From: 66-474 sp036278635
GTDB taxonomy: Bacteria > Pseudomonadota > Gammaproteobacteria > Xanthomonadales > Rhodanobacteraceae
DNA length: 5,734 bases
Direction of reading: 5' to 3'
Assembly: GCA_036278635.1 (NCBI GenBank)
Contig: DASUKQ010000060.1
Span: 1 to 5,734, forward strand
In this document: positions 1 to 5,734 of the stretch, in pieces
How the letters are laid out: each line of letters opens with the position of its first letter
Numbering within the stretch: the first letter of the stretch is position 1
The notes under the pieces: generated by a model
Told to the model about the DNA's origin: nothing
Databases searched by the model: none
Seen by the model: the letters and a program-made list of their open reading frames with translations, nothing else
Translations under genes and position numbers: made by a program

Positions 1-279
1 TACGGGGCCGTGATTGGCGCCACGCTGTTCGTGGTCGCCGAGAGCTACCTGCAGGCGTTGCTCAAGGCGCTCGCGGGAACGGGCGTCACCGCGGTCCCGG
101 TGGTTGGCGACCTGCTCGATCCCGACCGCTGGTTCATGTGGATGGGACTGCTGTTCATCCTGAGCGTGTACTTCTTCCCCAGGGGCATCGTCGGCCAGAT
201 GAGGGCCCGGGCGGCCCGTCGACGCGGCCAGCATGGAGGCAACCCATCGCCGCGCGACGAGAGGATCGAGGCGGGATGA
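1..279 (+). CDS. livM: Branched-chain amino acid ABC transporter permease, LivM-type, C-terminal part (5' truncated)
   Basis: Inner-membrane permease subunit of a Liv-type (HAAT family) importer for branched-chain or related amino acids. Only the last 92 residues are present; the frame is open from base 1, so the GTG at 10 is internal and not a start. Visible are a hydrophobic stretch containing GATLFVVAE, a loop, and a last membrane segment (about residues 44-57) ending in the YFFPRGIVG motif typical of LivM C-termini. A basic, Arg-rich cytoplasmic tail follows (RARAARRR), then a polar end. LivM is normally followed by the ATPase genes livG and livF. Here the next gene is typA on the same strand after 96 bases, so this is either the last gene of a rearranged liv cluster or the ATPases lie elsewhere. 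The family call is firm; the substrate cannot be told from this fragment. Confidence 0.85.
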   Translation, partial: YGAVIGATLFVVAESYLQALLKALAGTGVTAVPVVGDLLDPDRWFMWMGLLFILSVYFFPRGIVGQMRARAARRRGQHGGNPSPRDERIEAG

Positions 280-308
280 AGCCGCGGATTCGCGCCCTCG
301 AAATCCGG

Positions 309-314
309 TAGAAT
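309..314 (+). promoter_or_regulatory. Candidate -10 element for typA
   Basis: TAGAAT matches the sigma-70 -10 consensus TATAAT at five of six bases and lies 62 bases before the typA ATG. A start point would fall near 320-322, giving a leader of about 55 bases that contains the hairpin at 336-363. No good -35 box is visible at 16-18 bases spacing (around 286-291 reads GGATTC) and there is no extended TG. The site is therefore plausible but rests on one box only. Confidence 0.45.
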
Positions 315-335
315 AGGCGGCTCTCCCCAGTGCCC

Positions 336-363
336 AACGTCGCGGTCCGACGACCGTGACGTT
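336..363 (+). promoter_or_regulatory. Strong 12-bp hairpin in the typA leader (attenuator-like or translational control)
   Basis: Bases 336-347 (AACGTCGCGGTC) pair with 352-363 (GACCGTGACGTT) across a CGAC tetraloop. Eleven pairs are Watson-Crick and one is G342-U357. In a plus-strand transcript this is a G-U wobble, whereas in a minus-strand transcript it would be an A-C mismatch, so the structure suits plus-strand RNA. Only three T follow (362-364), two of them inside the stem, so it is a poor intrinsic terminator. The stem ends 12 bases before the typA ATG, in or next to the region where a Shine-Dalgarno would sit, and no Shine-Dalgarno is recognisable there. It may end liv read-through, attenuate typA or shape ribosome access; the structure is clear and the role is inferred. 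Confidence 0.6.
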
Positions 364-375
364 TCCCGTGTGCCC

Positions 376-2223
<1,848 letters not shown>

Positions 2224-2231
2224 AGCGGATC

Positions 2232-2912
2232 TTGGACGGCCGCAAGCCCATCCTGTTGGCCTGGAGCGGCGGCAAGGATTGCCTGATGGCGCTGGCTCGG
2301 CTGCGCGCCGACCCGGCGTGGGATCCGGTCGCGCTGCTGACCACGATCACCCGTCCGTTTGATCGGGTGGCGATGCACGGCATCCGCCACGACGTGGTGT
2401 GCGCGCAAGCCGATGCGCTGGGGCTGCCGCTGCTCGAGTGCAGGATCGATTCGCCGTCTTCCAATGACGCCTACGAAGCCGCGCAAGCCGGGGCGCTGCG
2501 CGACGCCCGTGCGCGCTGGCCGGATCTTCGACATTGCGCCTTCGGGGACCTGTACCTGGAAGACGTGCGCGCGTATCGCGAGGGCCAGTTGGCGCGTGAG
2601 GGCTGGAGCGGCGTGTTCCCGTTGTGGGGCTCGGACACGCGGGCCTTGTCGCGCACGTTCGTGGCAGACGGGTACCGCGCGGTGCTGACGTGCGTGGACA
2701 CCACGCAACTCGACGCGGGCTTCAGCGGCCGCGCGTACGACGACCCGCTACTCGACGAACTCCCCGCAAGTGTCGACCCCTGCGGCGAGGACGGCGAGTT
2801 CCACACCCTGAGCCATGCCGGACCGATGTTTTCGCAGCCGCTGCAACTGCGGCGCACCGAATCGGTGCTGCGTGACCACCGGTTCCAGTACACCGATTTC
2901 GTCCTGGCGTGA
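2232..2912 (+). CDS. Dph6-like PP-loop ATP pyrophosphatase (diphthine-ammonia ligase family, bacterial member of unknown substrate)
   Basis: 226-residue soluble protein of the Diphthami_syn_2 (MJ0570/Dph6) family, N-type ATP pyrophosphatases that activate a carboxylate as an adenylate for amidation. The PP-loop SGGKDC is at residues 12-17 after a first beta strand (PILLAW). Family motifs follow: RVAMHGIRHD (45-54), AQADALGLPL (58-67), FGDLYLEDVRAYRE (104-117), FPLWGSDT (129-136), the CVDTTQL region with GR (155-167) and DPCGEDGEFHT (182-192). In archaea and eukaryotes Dph6 makes diphthamide on EF-2; bacteria lack that modification, so the true substrate is unknown. The TTG start is the first possible start after the upstream in-frame stop, and later starts would cut into the first strand. 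It begins 8 bases after the typA stop with no convincing Shine-Dalgarno, which suggests translational coupling. Confidence 0.9.
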   Translation: MDGRKPILLAWSGGKDCLMALARLRADPAWDPVALLTTITRPFDRVAMHGIRHDVVCAQADALGLPLLECRIDSPSSNDAYEAAQAGALRDARARWPDLRHCAFGDLYLEDVRAYREGQLAREGWSGVFPLWGSDTRALSRTFVADGYRAVLTCVDTTQLDAGFSGRAYDDPLLDELPASVDPCGEDGEFHTLSHAGPMFSQPLQLRRTESVLRDHRFQYTDFVLA

Positions 2913-2961
2913 CCGACCGATCGCCCGACGCCCATTTGCGGTCGCGCGCCCGGTCGGGGCG
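2913..2961. other. Convergent intergenic gap, weak inverted repeats, possible shared terminator
   Basis: These 49 bases separate the stops of the Dph6-like gene (+) and the RDD-pilin gene (-). Two competing pairings are visible: CCGACCG (2913-2919) with CGGTCGG (2951-2957), and CGCCCGAC (2922-2929) with GTCGGGGCG (2953-2961) with one bulged base. Loops are over 20 bases and there is no T run on either strand. A terminator is expected here, but the sequence gives only weak support. Confidence 0.25.
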
Positions 2962-3990
2962 TCAACGGCAATTCCCGGGAAGGTAACGGCTGCGGATGTC
3001 CGGGCTGCTGCAACGCCAGCGCAGCATTACGGCATTGCCCTCGGGCGAGATCACCACGTGGCCGCCGTGGATGGCCGGACTGGCCTGGTTGCCGTAGGTC
3101 ACCACCACCTTGCCGCCCGAGACATGCACACTGGTGACGTAACGGGTGCGCATTGCGCCGGGCCGCGGCAGCCCGAGGTCGGCGTTGTTGCCGGGAAACG
3201 CACCGCGCTGCACCACGTATTCGGCGAACAGCGCACGCACGCGTTCGGTCGATGCGAGTCCCTGTGCCACTTCCGCGCGCACCGTGTGGCCTTGCCAGGC
3301 GGGGATCGCGAACGCGGCAAGGATGGCCGCGACGGGGACCAGCAGGAAACCGCCGACGATCACGATCAACGCGATCCCCCAGCCCGGCATGCCGGTTCGT
3401 GGCGGCAGCGGGCCCGTCGCCGCAGCCACGTTGACGGCAGGCGCCGTATCTCCCGAATCCATCGATGCGTCGCTGCGCCATGCGGCCAGGCCTGACTTGC
3501 GCACCACGCAGCAACCCCCCATCAAATCGTGCAGCGCCTGCTTGCGAGCGGTCCAGCCAGCCATCAGGAATCCGACGCCCATGATCAGCGCGGAGATGTA
3601 CTTGCCGAAGGTGCGCCCCGTGGCGCGCGCGAAGCCGATCCGCTGGCCCCACTCGCCGGTGACCTGCAGGCCCAGCGCGAGCTTGCCGGGTGTCGCCTGC
3701 CATGCCGACGCTTCGCACAACGCGAAATAAAGCCACACGATGACGATGCCGATCGGCTGCAGCGCGGCGTCGAAGAACTTCGCCGCGGCAGCACCGTGGA
3801 CGCCGCCCAGCATCGCCCACGGCACCATCAGCCAGGTGCCGAGCGAGAGCACCAGCACCCCATGGACCATTCCGACGATCAGCATGTCGACGGCCCACGC
3901 CGCGACCCGTCGCCAGAAGCCGGCGTACAAACGCGGAGCCTGGTGGTACGAAGGCAGTATCTGTCCGCGGTCTGCAGCAGTCGATTCCAT
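2962..3990 (-). CDS. RDD-domain membrane protein fused to a C-terminal type IV pilin-like domain
   Basis: 342-residue predicted inner-membrane protein. Residues about 20-165 form an RDD domain (PF02077-like name family): GFWRRVAAWAVD (24-35) carries the Arg and first Asp, membrane segments lie near 32-52, 76-95 and 131-146, PGKLALGLQV (101-110) is typical, and ALHDLMGG (152-159) carries a late Asp. A Ser/Ala/Pro linker (about 170-200) leads to a fourth hydrophobic helix (204-230). That helix runs into a pilin-like part (AIPAWQGHTVRAEVAQGL, then RYVTSV, VVVTYG, RWRCSS, YLPGNCR). Cys327 and Cys341 match the C-terminal disulfide pair of type IV pilins (PF00114). The prepilin leader Gly-Phe-Thr-Leu-Ile-Glu is missing. 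ATG 3990 puts the RDD domain near the N-terminus; the frame stays open to 4341, but that extension overlaps mug and looks unrelated. GGAA 10 bases before the ATG is a weak ribosome site. Function unknown; it might be an envelope or minor-pilin-like protein. The PF02077 number is from memory and uncertain. Confidence 0.88.
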   Translation of the reverse strand: MESTAADRGQILPSYHQAPRLYAGFWRRVAAWAVDMLIVGMVHGVLVLSLGTWLMVPWAMLGGVHGAAAAKFFDAALQPIGIVIVWLYFALCEASAWQATPGKLALGLQVTGEWGQRIGFARATGRTFGKYISALIMGVGFLMAGWTARKQALHDLMGGCCVVRKSGLAAWRSDASMDSGDTAPAVNVAAATGPLPPRTGMPGWGIALIVIVGGFLLVPVAAILAAFAIPAWQGHTVRAEVAQGLASTERVRALFAEYVVQRGAFPGNNADLGLPRPGAMRTRYVTSVHVSGGKVVVTYGNQASPAIHGGHVVISPEGNAVMLRWRCSSPDIRSRYLPGNCR

Positions 3991-4098
3991 GGGGTTGCGG
4001 GTTCCGGACGAAGGCTGATGGTCGCACAGCCGCCAAGGGTCGTCATCCGTTGGCAACCCATGCAAACCGGAGCGACCTACCCTGCGACAATCGCGTGG
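3991..4098. other. Divergent intergenic region between the RDD-pilin gene and mug
   Basis: These 108 bases must carry the promoters of two divergent genes if neither is read from further away. In the plus direction TTGGCA (4050-4055) resembles a -35 box, but nothing at 16-18 bases spacing looks like a -10; GACAAT (4086-4091) is too far from it. In the minus direction no convincing pair is visible. Two other in-frame ATGs for mug lie here (4018 and 4060). Confidence 0.3.
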
Positions 4099-4617
4099 AT
4101 GCCCACTGCCCGCAAACGCCCGATCCTCCCCGATGTCCTCGTGCCCGGCTTGCGCGTGGTGTTCTGCGGCACCGCGCCCGGCACGCGTTCGGCCTGCGAC
4201 GGCGCGTACTACGCGCACCCCGGCAATTATTTCTGGCGCACGCTGTTCGAGGTCGGCCTGACACCGGTGCGCCTGCCGCCGTCGGATTTCCGTCGCGTGC
4301 CTGAATTCGGAATCGGCCTGACCGACATCGCCAAACACCATTTCGGTTCGGACGCGGAACTGCCGCGCGACGCGTTCGATGCAGATGCACTGCAGCGCAA
4401 GCTCGCACGCTACCGGCCGCGGGTCGTGGCGTTCACCAGCAAGAACGCGGCGCGCGCGGGGCTCGCACTCGGCTCACGAGGTATCGCTTACGGAGAGCAG
4501 GACGTCGCGATCGCCGCAACGCGGGTGTTCGTGCTGCCCTCGCCGTCGGGCCAAGCACGCGGATTCTGGGACATCGGGCCGTGGCGTGCGCTGGCACGCG
4601 CCGCGGCGCAGCGGTAG
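4099..4617 (+). CDS. mug: Mug/TDG-family mismatch-specific uracil-DNA glycosylase (Asn-lacking motif A variant)
   Basis: 172-residue base-excision repair enzyme of the uracil-DNA glycosylase superfamily, close in length to E. coli Mug (168). Mug removes uracil, ethenocytosine and related bases from G mismatches. The N-terminus DVLVPGLRVVFCG (12-24) aligns well with E. coli Mug. Motif A is GTAPG (24-28) where E. coli Mug has GINPG, so the catalytic Asn is Ala26. YYAHPGNYFW (37-46) matches the family's substrate-pocket segment, GLTDIAK (73-79) and AFTSK (111-115) follow, and motif B is FVLPSPSG (144-151). ATG 4099 is chosen because conserved sequence starts soon after it. ATG 4060 and 4018 would add 13 or 27 non-conserved residues. 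No Shine-Dalgarno is evident. The gene is divergent from the RDD-pilin gene and convergent with the methyltransferase. The family is clear; the exact base specificity is not. Confidence 0.9.
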   Translation: MPTARKRPILPDVLVPGLRVVFCGTAPGTRSACDGAYYAHPGNYFWRTLFEVGLTPVRLPPSDFRRVPEFGIGLTDIAKHHFGSDAELPRDAFDADALQRKLARYRPRVVAFTSKNAARAGLALGSRGIAYGEQDVAIAATRVFVLPSPSGQARGFWDIGPWRALARAAAQR

Positions 4618-4650
4618 ACGCCCCAGGGACAGCGCCTGGTCCAACGACCG
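4618..4650. other. Convergent intergenic gap with small inverted repeat
   Basis: 33 bases lie between the stops of mug (+) and the methyltransferase (-). CCAGG (4623-4627) and CCTGG (4635-4639) form a 5-bp stem with a 7-base loop; GGAC/GTCC (4627-4630/4639-4642) is an alternative. There is no T run in either direction, so this is at most a weak bidirectional terminator. Confidence 0.25.
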
Positions 4651-5646
4651 TCACGCCGCCACGGCCTCGAGCATCGTGGTCCCGCCCACCGCATGGATTG
4701 CGCGCTCGTGGCGCCATCCGGCCGCGGCAAACAACGCTTCGTATTCCGGGCGCGTGCGCTGGCGTCCGCCGAGCAGGCCGAGCATCAGCACGTCGAGGTT
4801 CCGGGCCCACTCCGGCCCCGACTGGCCCGACAGCACTTCCTCGATCACCAGCACGCGCGCCGCCGGCGGCGCCGCGCGGCGCACCGCGCCGAGGATTTGC
4901 AGGGCCTGCGCATCCGGCCAGTCGTGGATGACTTCCATCAGCAGGTACAGGTCGCACGCCGGCAGCGGATCGTGGAAGAAATCGCCCGCTTGCATCTGCA
5001 GTCGCTCCGAGGCCGGCCCCGCATCGGCCGTGACGACATGCGCGAGATCGAACAGGACGCCGCGGGAATCCGGTGCGGCATCCAGCACGGCCCGCAACAG
5101 GTGGCCACGGCCGCCGCCGATGTCGCCGATCCGCGGGTACGGCGTGAAGTCGAACCCGCGCAAGATCCCTTCGATCTGCGCATGCGTCTTGCCGGTCATC
5201 GCGGCATTGAAGATTGCGGCATCCTCCGGGTGTTCGGCGTAGTGCTGCCAGTAGCCGCCGGGCACGACCTCGGCGGTGGCGGGCCGACCTTCGCGCACCG
5301 ATTGCTCCAGCAGGCCGAACACGCGCCAGTTGATGTCGAGGCCGATCATTTGCACGAATGCCCGCAACGATCGCGGATGATCATCGCGCAGCAAACGCGA
5401 GGCGTCGTTGTGGCCGACCCGGTCGTCTTCGACGGTGAAGATGCCGTTCGCCGCAAGCATCCGCAGCACCCGCGCCAGGGAATCCGGATCAACACCCACC
5501 TTCGCGGCCAGTTCGCCCGCCGGGCGAACCGCGCCGACATCGAGTGCGTCGGCGACGCCCAGCCGGGCGACGACGTGCAGGCAGCGCGCCAGGCAATAAG
5601 CCGTGGCGGTCATCTGGATGGTCAGGAACGGATTGGCGTCGGACAT
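4651..5646 (-). CDS. SAM-dependent O-methyltransferase, COMT/acetylserotonin family (PF00891) with N-terminal dimerisation domain
   Basis: 331-residue class I methyltransferase of the small-molecule O-methyltransferase family (plant COMT, bacterial TcmN/CrtF-like and hydroxyindole O-methyltransferases), expected to be a cytoplasmic dimer. Residues about 8-95 form the winged-helix dimerisation domain (ARLGVADAL, ELAAKVGVDPDSLARVLRML, GIF). The SAM-binding fold follows: motif I IGDIGGGRGH (173-182), the acidic FDLAHVV (199-205) at the end of strand 2, and GDFFHDPLPACDLYLL (221-236). The catalytic base is predicted as His241 in HDW (241-243), with a supporting Glu in VIEEV (267-271). The ATG at 5646 has GGGGA seven bases upstream (5654-5658), a reasonable ribosome site. 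It stands alone here with no biosynthetic partners, so the acceptor is unknown; phenols, indoles or polyketide-like molecules are family precedents. Confidence 0.9.
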   Translation of the reverse strand: MSDANPFLTIQMTATAYCLARCLHVVARLGVADALDVGAVRPAGELAAKVGVDPDSLARVLRMLAANGIFTVEDDRVGHNDASRLLRDDHPRSLRAFVQMIGLDINWRVFGLLEQSVREGRPATAEVVPGGYWQHYAEHPEDAAIFNAAMTGKTHAQIEGILRGFDFTPYPRIGDIGGGRGHLLRAVLDAAPDSRGVLFDLAHVVTADAGPASERLQMQAGDFFHDPLPACDLYLLMEVIHDWPDAQALQILGAVRRAAPPAARVLVIEEVLSGQSGPEWARNLDVLMLGLLGGRQRTRPEYEALFAAAGWRHERAIHAVGGTTMLEAVAA

Positions 5647-5734
5647 GTCAGTTTCCCCAGGCAGTCTTCCGCGTCCGCATGGTACTCCGGAGCCGCGAAG
5701 GCTTCGGCACCCTCGTCAGGCCGGCGATTTCGGA
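5647..5734 (-). promoter_or_regulatory. Upstream region of the methyltransferase gene
   Basis: The 88 bases before the methyltransferase start contain its ribosome site (5654-5658) and a TACCAT on the minus strand (5679-5684) that could be a weak -10, without a good -35. A perfect 11-base palindrome CGAAGGCTTCG (5696-5706, one central base) lies just upstream of it. It could be an operator half-site pair or chance at this GC content. No gene start or end is recognisable in this stretch. Confidence 0.25.

Noticed and set aside
2232..2912. Calling the Dph6-like gene a true diphthamide synthase
   Set aside because: Bacteria lack diphthamide and the archaeal/eukaryotic EF-2 target, so only the family and ATP-pyrophosphatase fold can be claimed.
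2471..4036. 521-codon minus-strand open frame spanning the Dph6-like gene and the RDD-pilin gene
   Set aside because: It runs antisense to one real gene and out of frame through another. The predicted protein is Arg-rich and low in complexity, with no family motif.
3529..4098. Upstream extension of the mug frame, giving 362 codons in total
   Set aside because: The extra part is antisense to the RDD-pilin gene and unlike any Mug N-terminus; conserved Mug sequence begins only after ATG 4099.
3991..4341. Upstream extension of the RDD-pilin frame to a start at 4341
   Set aside because: The added 117 codons lie antisense to mug and are Arg/Ala/Gly-rich without a domain. RDD proteins usually start a short distance before the first membrane segment, as with ATG 3990.
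4379..5242. 287-codon plus-strand open frame crossing the end of mug and opposite the methyltransferase
   Set aside because: The translation is Ser/Arg/Ala-rich shadow sequence without motifs, and both genes it overlaps have clear family evidence.
5696..5706. Palindrome CGAAGGCTTCG as an operator or terminator
   Set aside because: With a single central base it cannot form a useful hairpin, it is short, and there is no second copy or T run to support a role. It is kept only as a note in the upstream region.

Overview
The window is high-GC bacterial chromosome with tightly packed genes and no mobile-element, CRISPR, tRNA or rRNA signal. The TypA sequence, the GC-rich codon use and the mix of genes fit a high-GC gammaproteobacterium, most likely in the Xanthomonadales (Lysobacter/Luteimonas-like). 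That assignment comes from recognising protein families, not from a database search.

Layout: (1) 1-279 (+) is the C-terminal end of a LivM-type branched-chain amino acid ABC permease, cut by the window edge. (2) A 96-base gap holds a TAGAAT -10 candidate and a strong 12-bp hairpin directly before the next start. (3) 376-2223 (+) is typA/bipA, a ribosome-binding translational GTPase with all its G motifs. (4) 2232-2912 (+) is a Dph6-like PP-loop ATP pyrophosphatase. It starts at TTG only 8 bases after the typA stop, so the two probably form an operon. (5) 2962-3990 (-) encodes an unusual membrane protein, with an N-terminal RDD domain joined to a C-terminal type IV pilin-like domain that has no prepilin leader. 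(6) 4099-4617 (+) is a Mug/TDG-family DNA glycosylase in which the usual catalytic Asn is replaced by Ala. (7) 4651-5646 (-) is a class I SAM-dependent O-methyltransferase of the COMT/acetylserotonin type. (8) The last 88 bases are the upstream region of that gene.

The genes do not form one pathway. The only likely functional unit is typA plus the Dph6-like gene. The rest are single genes arranged convergently (2912/2962 and 4617/4651) or divergently (3990/4099). I see no complete new defence or biosynthetic system. The points most worth following up are the RDD-pilin fusion, the hairpin before typA, the typA/Dph6-like tandem and the Asn-to-Ala change in the Mug-like enzyme.
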